From contig BGKB01000001.1 of the NCBI GenBank assembly GCA_003116975.1, forward strand, positions 434,001-498,000: a stretch of DNA of 64,000 bases, read 5' to 3'. The position numbers and the translations under genes are program-made. Below are positions 36,811-47,900 of the stretch, in pieces. The stretch is from Aurantiochytrium sp. KH105 (Eukaryota > Sar > Bigyra > Thraustochytrida > Thraustochytriidae). The first letter of the stretch is position 1. Each line of letters begins with the position of its first letter. The notes under the pieces were generated by a model. The model worked only from the letters and a program-made list of their open reading frames with translations, was not told the origin of the DNA and did not search any database.

Positions 36811-38262
36811 ATGAAGCTACTCAGTATCGACGAGCTCTCGACCGTGGTGGGCATCTGCGACAAGGTCGACGACACTCTCGAAGCGTGCGCGCAAAGTGCG
36901 CTGGAAAAGGCCTCCAAGCAAGAGCGTTTTAGGTGGTCGTGCGGGCTCGCTGTGCTCCTCGAAGACAATCTTTTGCCCGCACCCCAACGGCTGGTGGCCC
37001 TGTACGTGCTGCAGCAATTGGTGCGCCCCAGCGGCGACAATGGTGGAGGACGCGCCACACTCACCAAGACAGGCATCCAGCGGGTTCACCCCTTTGCTGG
37101 CGTCTTCCTCAAGCTTCTCTTCAAGGTCAACGCCGCCGATCCCTCGCGCACCGCAGAGTGCCACTTTCTCACGGGCTTGCTCCGCGGCCTGAGCGCACGC
37201 TTTGACATGTCTCAAACGGCACGCGCTGCCGCGTCCGTGGGCGGCGCGGCACAGAGCACTGTGGCAGCGACCGCTTGGGCCCAAAAGAGCGCGCGGGCAG
37301 TCCTCATGGAGCTCTCGGCGTTGGCGCCAATTCCCCAGCTCCAGGCCCTCGAAGCTGCAGAATACGCCGAGCTCATGCGTGACTACGAGCAGGGAACAAG
37401 CACGCGAATCGGCCTCGGTCTCTTGAGCAAACCTGTGCGCGTTCCCAGCGAGCAGCGGCCCGTAGTCTTTGACCCCGTTCGTCCCGAAGGTGTGCCGCAA
37501 AAGTTGCCACCTCCGACGCCTGCGCAGTCTCTTTCGGCCGAAGCCATTTCCGCGCTCGAAAGCAGCAGTGATAACTCCCTCTCGGGTCTTTCCATGGCTG
37601 GCTTTGCGCCCGCTTTCGCGCGTCCAGCGCCGACGCTCTTCAAGGTGGAGTCAAACGAGATGATCTGGCTTAATTCCGTCGATCTTCCGGGCTTGCTCTG
37701 GGATTCTACTATGTGCGAAGACAGCTCCCGCGGTGAGGAGTTTCGCGAGCTCATGGCCAAGGCCTTTAATGGCCCGCTTGTGCCCGCGCAGCAAAAACAG
37801 GTCCTGGAGCAGCTCGAGGAAGACCAGCGTCTCGCGTACCAGTGCGGCCTGGTTCCCGAGAACCTCCCGGACCTGGTCGAGAACAATCCAATGATTGCCT
37901 TTGAGTGTTTGCTCAAGCTCAGGAAGAGTGACATGATCCCCGACTACCTCAGCGCGCTCGTGGAAATGGACATGTCGTTGCACTCCATGGAGGTCGTCAA
38001 CCGTCTGACAACGAGCGTGGATCTGCCGCCTGAGTTCATCCATCTGTATATTTCCAACTGCATCTCCTCCTGCGAGAACATCAAGGACAAGTACATGCAG
38101 AGTCGCCTGGTGCGTCTTGTCTGCGTTTTTCTCCAGTCGCTCATCCGAAACAATATTGTAGACGTCTCTGATCTCTTTATCGAGGTCCAGGTTTTCTGCA
38201 TCAATTTTGCGCAGATTCGCGAGGCCGCTGGGCTCTGGCGTCTCTTGCGTTCGCTCGGGTAA
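36811..38262 (+). CDS. CNOT11: CCR4-NOT complex subunit 11 (483 aa)
   Basis: A subunit of the CCR4-NOT deadenylase complex, which shortens mRNA poly(A) tails; CNOT11 pairs with CNOT10. The C-terminal region (about residues 365-483, DUF2363) is strongly conserved, with MDMSLHSMEVVNRLTTSVDL, HLYISNCISSCENIKDKYMQ and RLVRLVCVFLQSLIRNN as recognisable blocks. The N-terminal half is helical, as in the animal protein. The ATG is the first in the frame and sits after a CAAAC-rich leader (AGCGAGCAAACAAGAAAAAC). Single exon. The length is close to the animal homologue. Confidence 0.95.
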   Translation: MKLLSIDELSTVVGICDKVDDTLEACAQSALEKASKQERFRWSCGLAVLLEDNLLPAPQRLVALYVLQQLVRPSGDNGGGRATLTKTGIQRVHPFAGVFLKLLFKVNAADPSRTAECHFLTGLLRGLSARFDMSQTARAAASVGGAAQSTVAATAWAQKSARAVLMELSALAPIPQLQALEAAEYAELMRDYEQGTSTRIGLGLLSKPVRVPSEQRPVVFDPVRPEGVPQKLPPPTPAQSLSAEAISALESSSDNSLSGLSMAGFAPAFARPAPTLFKVESNEMIWLNSVDLPGLLWDSTMCEDSSRGEEFRELMAKAFNGPLVPAQQKQVLEQLEEDQRLAYQCGLVPENLPDLVENNPMIAFECLLKLRKSDMIPDYLSALVEMDMSLHSMEVVNRLTTSVDLPPEFIHLYISNCISSCENIKDKYMQSRLVRLVCVFLQSLIRNNIVDVSDLFIEVQVFCINFAQIREAAGLWRLLRSLG

Positions 38263-40114
38263 CTAGGATTATTCTTTTTCTTCTGGCCGGCGCTTCCTTC
38301 CCCCTCCTCGTGTGTTTTCTTCACTTCTCCCACTTTCCCTCTTCCTCTGCGAAAAGGCAGTCAGTCTCCCGAAAAAAAAAAAAAAACGTAGGTTACCTAC
38401 AAACATAACAAAAACAACCTAATATTCAATCTGCCACTGCTGCTGGTTGGCCGGAGCGGCCCCTGGCGGCTCGCATGCCAGCCGCCGTGTGGCCGTGGCT
38501 GACTGACTATCTATTCCCAGCTGCACCATGGGGAGCAGCCAGCTGTTGCTGCAGCCACAAGAGACGATTCGGAAATGAGACCTTTCCAAGATTCCCCCCT
38601 CCGGTGTCCCGGACTCTCCGGGTCGTGCCGCCAACAAGCCAGCAACCGACTCCAAGCAACAGCAAACGACTTGTGTCCGCCGGCCTACACAATGCCTTTC
38701 CTGTTTTCCAAGGACCCGGAAGCATTCCTTGGTCGCCTGCTGTGTCCACCGTGCGCAACCAGGTCGCCGAATCCGAGGACGCAGCTGGCTGGAGGCAAGA
38801 GACAACAGGCAAGAGGCATGTGGCATGTGGCATGTGTCCGAAGTCGGTCGAAGATCGCCTCGCCTGGCTGGTTTGCAACCACCAGCAGCAGCAGCAGCAG
38901 CAGTAGCTCCAGCCGGCAAGACTCTGCTCTGCTCTGATTCGCAGCAGCATGGCATCGAGGCTCTCGAGCGCCTTGCCGCAGACAGACCCTGAACCCAAGA
39001 CAGACGTTCTGCCGAGTCGCTCGCTCGCTGTCGAGCCGAGCCGAGCCGAGCCGAGCCGACTCAAGTCGAGACGGACATCCTGGTCTCTCCGCGCACGCCT
39101 GCCCAGCACCGCACGCCCGAACCGGCACGGTCGCCAGCCAGCTCGCAGCTCGCGGGCTCGGACCCGAGTCCTTGGCCAAGCTCGACCGTGGGCGAGGCCG
39201 AGGCGGCGCCGGGCCACCAAACCGCCTTCCATTGCATTCTCGTCCCCTCTGCACGCGCAACAAGAACCGCGGCTCCTCGAGCCCCAGATAGACCCGCGGC
39301 AAGCGAACGAAGGCAAGCAAGCCGGCAAGCAAGCAAGCTTCCCTCGCGTCTCGCGACGCGCCTGCGAGGCCGTCGCGAAGCTCGGGCGCCTGAGCTGCCG
39401 CCGGGACCGCAGCGTGCTTGCTTGCTCGCGAGGAGGCGATTGCGCGAAGCCCATCGCCGCGCGCTTCTCCTCGCCCTCCCTCCTTCCGCGCGGTGCGCCA
39501 GCTCGCTGACTAGCGCCGCTCGCTCAGCGCGTGCGCGGGAATCGACAGCGACCGCCGCGACTGCGAGCAGCGCAGCGCGGACCAGCGCGGAGCAGCGCGG
39601 AGCAGAGCGGAGCAGGCAGAGCGGGCAGAGCGGGCAGAGCGCGATCGCGAGGGCGTCGCGAGAGACCTGGTGCGGCGGGACCAGGCACGGCGGAGCAGAG
39701 CGGCATCGGGACCCAGGCTGCGCTGCGCGAGAGCGGGGCCGAGCAGAGCTCGAGCGAGCAGAGCGCGGGCGCCGCGGAGGGCGAGGCGGGGAAGCCTTGC
39801 GCGCGCTGGCTGGCTGGCTGGCTGGCAGGCAGGCTTGCTTGCTGGCTTGCTGGCTGGCAGGCTTGCTGTAGGCAGACAGGCTTGCGTGCTTGCTGGGGCC
39901 TGAAACGCCCGAGCTGGAGATCAGTCGAGGCGGGCGAGACACATTTGGGTCGAAGCAGCAGCAGCAGCGGCGACAGCAGCGGCGACAGCTGCACGAAGGC
40001 AGGCCTTTCGTGGACTTCGCGGTGGCACACGCGAAGCAAGTACAAGACACGCGCTGACGACTCTCGCTCTCCGCTGACGAGACTCTTCGGGTCTTTGTCA
40101 ACTTTGGTCCGTCG
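38263..40114. other. 1.85-kb gene-free region with simple repeats
   Basis: No gene is supported. It holds a CAG array (38882-38904), GCCGA repeats (39034-39059), several GGAGCAGAGC units (39570-39640) and GGCTGGCTTGC-type repeats (39808-39895). It contains the CNOT11 3' flank and the promoter of the TPR-like gene. Confidence 0.5.
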
Positions 40115-41866
40115 ATGGCTAACGCGAAACCTGGACGCGACGCGTCGCAGACGCCATCCACGACAATGACGACGACAGATCACAGCCATGCAAGACCCAA
40201 GAGGAGGTCGTGGCCGGCAAAGCTGCTCAAGGCCATGTCCACCTCGGGACGAAGAACGCGAGCCTCGAGCGCAGCACCTCTGTCCCGAGCAGGCAGTAGT
40301 GGTTCGAGCACGTCCGTTCAAGGCACAGATGCCATCTCGATCAAGACGCTCGCCAAGCTCGCACACGATCTCGAGCAGAGCAAGTTTGAAATCAAGCTCT
40401 TCACGGTCGAGAGCGACATTCTCGACAGCGAACCTGGAGACACGGGGCCAGGCGACATTCTCATCGAGCAAGGCACCACCGTCCGTCTTCAGAGCGACGG
40501 CTATATCGCCGCCAATGGCACCAGAATCCGCCCTCGTCCCAGTCAGCTCAGAGAAAAACCCTACTTTAGCTGGACCCTGTCCGATGTGCTCGTGCATGTG
40601 CTACCAGACGCCCGCATCTCGCGGGGCCTCTTTAGCAAACGGCACGACTCCACGACGGTCCATTGCATGGTCGCAGGGCCGTGCGCCTTTGCCGACTTTG
40701 CTCGACACATGCAGGTGTTTATGCGTTCGCGAAAATATACAGGACTTTACCTTGACTTTGCCGCAGCGTTATGCGCGGAGGGCGCAAACTCAAGCAGCCA
40801 GGCATCCCACAGACAAGCGTCCTCGCAACCACCACCGCCGCCTAATTCCGTGGCCCTCTGCTTCATCGACTCGTGGACATACAGCTGGGAGCTACGTCGC
40901 GACGAGCCAACGCATGCCATCTTCGGCGTCGGTCTGCAGCGTCCTGTTCGCGTGCCCGTCGATGATGTCACTCATGCAGAAGCGAGCGACATCCTACGCG
41001 CCGTCAATCAGACGGGCCAGACGTTGCAAAACAAGCTAACCACGCTCTCATGTTTGCTCGAGGAACCGGCGCTCAGTGACCTCATGGCCAAAGGCATTTC
41101 TGGCAACAAGGACATCGCGCACCTCCGGTCTCCAGTGGCAGTGTTGCGGGATGTTTTGCATCGGCGTGCGGCTCTGAACCATGGCGCCGAGGCGTTTCCC
41201 GAGGCCATCGTGCTCCATCTCGAGCTGGCCAATGCTTTGATGGATCTGCGGCAAAAGGATGCAGCCATGGAGCATTGCGAAATGGCTCTCGCTAATTCCA
41301 TCGAGTGCCACTCTGTCCAAAGCACGCAACACGCGCGCACGCTCATGCTTGTCGGCGTCTTTGACGTCGATCGAGGAGACCTTCCACGTGCACAGGCACT
41401 CTTCGAGTCGGCGCTCGATATCTGTCACAAATGTCAAGATGACCCTGATCACGAGCTCGAGGCGGAAATTCTCCATCAAATGAGCGCAATCAAATTTGTC
41501 AAAGACGACTTGGGGGCTGCCAAGGGATTCCTCGAGGACGCCCAAGCTGCACTCGATGCGAATCAGTCTGACTCAGAGCCAGGAGCAGCTTCGCCAACGG
41601 GGGGAAATCTCGTTGCATCGTCCGGAACAAACCCCGCAAAGATGTCCCAGGGGGGACCCACCGCAAATACGATGACCGCAGACAAAGAAAATGCGGGTCC
41701 TGTCCATACAACTGTAATGCACGTCGCACACGAAAACCTTCGCTCGCGCCCACACAAGAAGCGCGAGACCTCGGGATCTGTGGGAAGCATTCGCGACGAC
41801 ATAACACACAATCTCAACATCATCAATCACCGCATGTCGAGCGGCGATGCTCTTGCCGTGCAGTGA
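40115..41866 (+). CDS. TPR-like repeat protein of unknown function (583 aa)
   Basis: Family not recognised. Residues 1-70 are basic and Ser/Thr-rich. Residues about 70-300 form a globular part with no motif I know (for example TVRLQSDGYIAANGTRIRPR). Residues about 345-480 are helical pairs in TPR-like spacing (VLHLELANALMDLRQKDAAM; ARTLMLVGVFDVDRGDLPRA; ILHQMSAIKFVKDDLGAAKG). The C-terminal 100 residues are disordered. The first ATG follows directly after a stop-free GC-rich leader. Single exon. Confidence 0.8.
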   Translation: MANAKPGRDASQTPSTTMTTTDHSHARPKRRSWPAKLLKAMSTSGRRTRASSAAPLSRAGSSGSSTSVQGTDAISIKTLAKLAHDLEQSKFEIKLFTVESDILDSEPGDTGPGDILIEQGTTVRLQSDGYIAANGTRIRPRPSQLREKPYFSWTLSDVLVHVLPDARISRGLFSKRHDSTTVHCMVAGPCAFADFARHMQVFMRSRKYTGLYLDFAAALCAEGANSSSQASHRQASSQPPPPPNSVALCFIDSWTYSWELRRDEPTHAIFGVGLQRPVRVPVDDVTHAEASDILRAVNQTGQTLQNKLTTLSCLLEEPALSDLMAKGISGNKDIAHLRSPVAVLRDVLHRRAALNHGAEAFPEAIVLHLELANALMDLRQKDAAMEHCEMALANSIECHSVQSTQHARTLMLVGVFDVDRGDLPRAQALFESALDICHKCQDDPDHELEAEILHQMSAIKFVKDDLGAAKGFLEDAQAALDANQSDSEPGAASPTGGNLVASSGTNPAKMSQGGPTANTMTADKENAGPVHTTVMHVAHENLRSRPHKKRETSGSVGSIRDDITHNLNIINHRMSSGDALAVQ

Positions 41867-42858
41867 AGAATGTGTAGGCTATACCAATACATTATCCATT
41901 TTTCTTCTTTTCTCTTCTCTTCCCTTCTCTTCTCTTCCCTTTCTTTTGGCTTTCCCTTGCTTGCAAGAAAGAGTTCGAGACACGGCATCGCGAAACGCCA
42001 CAACATCATCAACAACAACTTTTCATGAACACGCAACATTTCACAAACGCTCCCTCCTCTCCACCCGCAACCACACACGCACACACACACACACCAGCTC
42101 CCCACCGCACCAAGCGCGCTCCCCAGCTCTCTCCCCTCCGGCCACGCCGCTCTCCCTCCCCTGCCTCTCCCCCTGCCCTCCCCGCCTTGGTCGCCTCCGC
42201 CCGCGGCCCGCCTCGCACCCAGCAGCGCGGCACTGCACCTGGCCTCCCACCTTAACCGCGGCAAGCCGGGCCGCTCCCCGGCCGGGCTTGGCGCGCGCGA
42301 TTAAGGCGGCCGGCGCGCCGCCTCTGCAGCCGCTCGTCNGGGAGGGAGGGGGGGGGAGGGGGAGGGGCGGCGCGCAGCGGCGCGCGCGCGCGCGCCCCGC
42401 CCGGCGCCCCGCGCGGCGCGGCCCAGCGAGGCTGGCGCGGCCCGGCGGGCGATGATGGCGCGCGGCCGGCCGGCCGGCCGTGCATGCCGCGGACGCCGCG
42501 GACGCTTGCCTGCTTGCGCTGCGACTACTACTACGCGCGGCGGCAGGCAGCATGCGCGGGAGCGCGGGCAGACGCGTCTGCGCCAGGCGCGGGTGGCTGT
42601 CTCGCGCGGGAAGGAGAGCGAGAGGGAGAGGGAGTAGCGCCGGTTGCTTGCGGTGCCACTTGGCAGAACATGTAAGACTGACCAACGAACGAACGAACGA
42701 ACGAACGAACGAACGAACGATGGATGTCGTTTATGCGAAACGCCTCTTCTTGGTGCGTCGCTGGATGCGCGTGCTGGGTGAACGACGGATGATTTGGATG
42801 ATGCATGGATGGATGACCTGCACGTAGACACACACACATACACACACAGCCAGAAACC
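41867..42858. other. Intergenic region upstream of COX6B, with one ambiguous base
   Basis: No gene is seen. Contains a CTTCTCTTC pyrimidine tract (41897-41945), a CA repeat (42072-42092), a very GC-rich block (about 42200-42500) in which base 42340 is N, and an AACG tetranucleotide array (42684-42720). Confidence 0.5.
42684..42720. repeat. AACG tetranucleotide microsatellite
   Basis: About nine perfect units, 140 bp upstream of the COX6B start. Confidence 0.9.
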
Positions 42859-43116
42859 ATGTCGGACGCGGACGTTTCGCTCAAGACCACCCCGCGGGAC
42901 CCCCGCTTCCCCAACACCAACCAGTACCAGCACTGCTGGACCCGATACAACGAGTGGATCCTCTGCCTCAAGCGCACCGGCGAGGACGAGGACGCCTGCA
43001 AGCAGGCCCGCAAGTTCGCCTCGAGCTTGTGCCCCATCGAGACCATGGAAAACTGGGATGAGATGCGCGAGAACAACAACTTCCCCGGTCTCACCCTCAA
43101 CGACGACGAGGAATAG
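42859..43116 (+). CDS. COX6B: Cytochrome c oxidase subunit 6B (85 aa)
   Basis: A nuclear-encoded subunit of respiratory complex IV, facing the mitochondrial intermembrane space. The twin Cys motifs typical of the family are visible: C-x9-C in CWTRYNEWILC and C-x10-C in CKQARKFASSLC, which form two disulfides in a CHCH fold after Mia40-type import. DPRFPNTNQYQHCW near the N-terminus matches the family well. No presequence is expected. Length is normal. The start follows AGAAACC and is the first ATG in the frame. Confidence 0.95.
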   Translation: MSDADVSLKTTPRDPRFPNTNQYQHCWTRYNEWILCLKRTGEDEDACKQARKFASSLCPIETMENWDEMRENNNFPGLTLNDDEE

Positions 43117-43495
43117 ACGCGACCCGAGGTCCTTTTCTCGTCCCGTTCCCTGTCCTCTTTGTTCGACATCGCGTACCCACGTAGTACAAACGCACTGCTG
43201 ATCTGAAGTTCCCTCTTTCTTTACATGAAAATCAGCCACCTCATCCTACTTTTTGCTTTCTTTGGTTCTTCCCTTTTTCTTTTTTCTTTTTTCCCTGTTG
43301 CCTTTTGATCTCTTTCTAAAGCTATCAATCAAAGGAGAGAGAGAGAGAGAGAGAGAAAGGTTGAGACTTGTCACCGATCATTTTCTTTATTCACCAGCTT
43401 CGAGGCCTCGTACATCTTGTATTCTTCACGCAAGACTCTGTATTGTCTGCCAGGTGAAAAGGAAAATGAAGAAGAGGGGAAAAAAAGTTCATCAT
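43117..43495. other. Convergent 3' flank region with GA repeat
   Basis: Separates the stops of COX6B (plus) and the large chromatin gene (minus). Pyrimidine-rich on the left, with an eleven-unit GA array at 43335-43356. No gene is seen. Confidence 0.5.
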
Positions 43496-43553
43496 TTACT
43501 GTTGGGGATGATACGAAGACGATGATGGGGGCTGCTGCGACTGACCATATTGC

Positions 43554-43585
<32 letters not shown>

Positions 43586-44504
43586 CTGCGGATGGTGCGA
43601 GTCGTACCCGTGCATCATCGCTTGATTACCCCCGCCATTAGGCGGCCACCCCTGTGGCTGCTGTGACAAATGTTGTTGTGTTTGCCCCATGTAACCGTGG
43701 CTCCCTGAGGGACCGCCGCCATGGGACGCATGCTGGCCTTGCTGTTGATAAGGGTACTGCTGACTCCGCTGCGCCTGCTGCATTTGGCGTAGCTCCTCCT
43801 GCCGCTGTTGCAAAAGCTGGTGCTGCCGCTGCTTCTCGTGTTGCTCCTGTAAAGCAAGCTCTCGTTGTTGCCTCAATTGAGCCATCAGATCTGCTTGACC
43901 CATTTGCTGAGACTGACCATACTGCTGCTGCTGCTGCTGCTGCTGCTGCGACGGCGGCTGCTGTGGCGGTTGCTGGGGAGAACCATAGCGGGATTGATAT
44001 TGTCCCCCGTACGGCGGACCCTGCCCATCTTGTTGTCCTTGGTGCAAGTGACCTTGATGCTGCTGTTGTTGCTGCTGCTGCTGCTGCTGCAGTCTTTCCT
44101 GATGACGGCGATGCACTTGCTGCACTTCACCCTGTTGTCGCTGAATAAGAGCGCGCTGGCGTTCAGAAAAGTGCATCTTGAGCATGTACCGCTTCTCGTC
44201 CACTTCCTCGGGCGGTGCTGTCTGCGCCAAAACGGCCAACTTGGCTTCCTCTTCCTTTAGTTGGCTTGCAAGCTGTCGCTGTTGGGCAAGATGCATTTGG
44301 CGCACGCGCTGCATCAACTCCTGCAGCTGAGATTGCGCTTGGTCAGCCCGGCCACCTTGCGATGGACCACGTGCAAGGCCTCCGGAAGTGCGACTATCTC
44401 CAGAGTGATGCGACCAGTCCGAAGCAGAGCGGTCAAACGGTGGAGCTCCCGATGGACCTCCAGCGCCGCCCGGGCCTGACTGCATGTGAGACGGGTACGC
44501 CGAG

Positions 44505-44539
<35 letters not shown>

Positions 44540-44919
44540 CTGAGCTTGGTGGGCCTTCCATTCTGCATATTGCTGAGAGGTTGTATGCTGAGCACTCGGC
44601 TGTCCTTGTCCTGGCTGTTGACCATAGTTCTGAAACTGGGCATTCTGACCCATACTACCCGAGCTGTACGACCGAACGCCATCATGACCTGCCGCATAAA
44701 CATTCTGACGCCCATCCGCCCCGGACTGTCGGAGCAAACGAGGATCCTGAGTATGTTGAGCATGCTGGCCCAAATGCGGCGCCTGACCGCGACTGAGAGC
44801 ATGTTGTTGTTGCTGTTGATGCTGCTGCTCACGTTGTTGCAATTGCTGCTGCTGCTGCTGCTGTTGCTGACGTTGTTGTTGAAGCTGCTTTTGACGCAAC
44901 TGCTGAATCTGAAGAGCAC

Positions 44920-44959
<40 letters not shown>

Positions 44960-47900
44960 AGCAAGAAGGCGAGCTTGTTGCTGTCGCTGCTGCTCCAAGG
45001 CAGGATTAGAAGGCTGCGTTTGCATCGGCACCGACTTTCCAGCAGGCTGCAGAGCAGCCTGCCGTTGCTGATCCCAAATGGTATACTTGCGCCAGGCATC
45101 CTCTGTCATCACATATGTCACAACGCGAGATGCCAACGGCATCACCATGATGAGCGTGTCGCGCGTCGGATCCGCAGTGATGCCATATGATCGGCCCGTT
45201 GTTGAGGGCAAGGCCCAAAGGGACGGCGCATCCATGCTTTCAAGCATGAGCTTGCGCGGCATACTCAATTTGATACTCGGTCCAGCATTATCTACGGAAG
45301 CCTTGGTCAGACACCGCAGCAAACTGCATTGAAGAACGGGCACCTCGCCCTCTTGCTGCGCCTTGCAGTTCGCGCAAGCGCCGCAATCTTCAAGCTGCGT
45401 ATCCTTGCTACCGCGAACACCATTCTCCTCCGAAATGCTCGTTTGCACAGCGGTCCGGGCCTTGATGGCAGCACCACGACGAGCGCGACCCTGTCGGCCA
45501 GCGGACGCAGCGACCGGCGACTTGCGCTTAGCGCTCCGGCGTCCGCTTGGTTTCGAAGGTTCGTCCTGCGCAGCTGCATCAGCCTCGGCCTTGGCTAAAA
45601 GTTCTGCCTCTGACGGGAGCTTGGCCTCCAGCGCATCGAGCGCAGCCTTTTCTCGCCGCACAGCCGTCTTGGCCGTGTACACCACTCGGTCTGCGAGCGG
45701 AGGCAATTGCGGAAAACGTTCCTCACACCACGCGTGACAGTTGCTCGCCAACAGCTCAATCTCATTGATAAAGTCCTGTTGTGAACGGTACCTGTCGTGC
45801 AGAGCCGCAAGGCGAATTTCACGAAGACAAATCGGCCGCGAGACAACTTCCGTATAGCCAGCCTGCCCAGATACAGGGTGAATAAAAGGCTCCGTCGCCG
45901 GCATTGCCAAGAGCTTGCTCGTGATCTGCAGGAGGATCCTGTTAAAGGCTCGCAGTGTTGTGCTTCCTTCCGTGTCGTGCAGAGGACAAGACCACGATCC
46001 AACGGGCATACTGTTCATTTGCATACACTCGAGATGAAAGACCTTAGGACATGTCACTTCATCGCAAGCGAAAACGTGTCCGCCGTCCTTGCAAATAAAA
46101 CACGCCGAGTCCTCCTCGACCGGCTGGCTCGGTGTTGCTGCGATGGCATCACCCGTGGCGCCGCCCGTCAACGCGGCCAGAGCTGTCGCTTCTGCTGAAG
46201 GGACGCCAGCCTCGCCGTCTGTGGAAGCTTGAGCAGTTACTGCTTTACCTTCGTTGTTCGCAGAACCCTCGGCCTTTTGCTCGGTAGCGCCGGCCTTTGA
46301 CTCCTCCTCCTCCTCCTTGGCCTCTTTCTTCGCTGACGGGGCGACAATGAGAGGAGTCTTTCGCACAGGTACAGGTTTGTGATGCTCTTCACAAAAGCCA
46401 TCATTTCCCTCGAGCATGAAGCGGCCGCACGAAAGAACCCGACAAAAGGTGCCCATAAGACGTGCGTGGCCCGCGACTTCCGGTGCTTGATCATGGACAA
46501 GTTGACGACCAAGGCGGTCACTACGGTCAATATTACCCAACGTAAGAACACAAAAGGGCTCCCCGCCCCCAGGAAAGTATTCGGCAGCATACACCTGCAG
46601 GTTGAGCACGGGTGGCGATGCTTTGGGGCGAACTCTAATCATAGATGCCCACATATTGGTAAAACCTTTCATGCCGAGCACATCATGAGGCGAATCCCTG
46701 GGCTTCGCAGCCTCAACACGCATATGCTTGCGTGCTCCCAGATGGTCTGCAGCCTCCATGCGGCACGTGTATTCGAGGCGGGCCAGATCGAGAATGACGC
46801 GATCACCAAGATTCGGCTGGAAAAAATCGGGAGGGACGTTTGCCTTGTCGCCAAAAAGTTTGCGTGAGCTTGAAAAATGGAGTTCTGCAAGCAAGCAGCG
46901 GGTAGCCTGCTCGAGATACTGCGAGAGATGCATCAGGACCACAACAGTGGGCGAATGGTTGAGCACAGAGAGCCACTCGTGCCGCACAGGCAGCCATTTG
47001 CGCAGGAAGCGCGTTCGCAGGTTGCCAGACACGCTCATTCCCGGAATCTTCCACGGAACCGTGGCTTTGCTCTTGTCCGTGTTCGCCTCGTCAGCTTCGG
47101 ATTTCTCTTCTTTCCCTTTTTCATCTTTCTTTTCTTCGCCGTTCTCTTGCTCTGCCTTGATGCTAGTTCCGTCACTCTCTACGCCCCAGGTTTTCAAGGC
47201 CTTGGTGATAAGGGTTTTCGTTTGCGAGCCAACGTCGCCCATAGCAGTAACGAGCTCCTCTTCAATCGATCGCAAGAGCTCAATAAATGGTTCGCGAGAA
47301 ACGTGAGAGGATCCGAGCGCGTCTCGTACCCCTACGGTCTGCACTTTGCCCAGGAGCTCGCCACGCGACTGGAGACGATACTCTTCGCGGCACAGGGGAG
47401 CAATATTACCTTCAATGCGGAGGATGGTATGACGCAAACCTTCGACATCCGAGAGCCGTTCGTCGTCCGACAGCGCAGGAATAGCACTCAAAAGTGGTGG
47501 AATGAGCTCGTTCGTCTTGCGGTGGGTGTTACGATACTGGAGGAACGAGTCCGCGCTCCGCAAAGCTTGATGCAGACGTGCACCGGCTTCACTTGCCGTG
47601 CGTTGCAAGGACTGAATGAAGGAGTCCAGTGACGAGCTCTCTGCACGCGTGCATAGTCCTCGCTCCACCAGCAGCGCCGCCCCGGCGCCGGACGCTACTT
47701 TTTCGAGATCAGCAAGACTGCGAAGGGCAGTACGAACATCCCTTGACTGGTTTTCAATGAGCACGACCGTGTCGACCACCCACACGCAGAGGTCATCATG
47801 TGAAAAGTTGGGAGCCGTACGTAGGCACTGACTCATCACTTTCATGTCTTGATCAAGCTTAGCTCGTTGCAGCTTAAATTCAGGACGCGAGATCTCCAGC

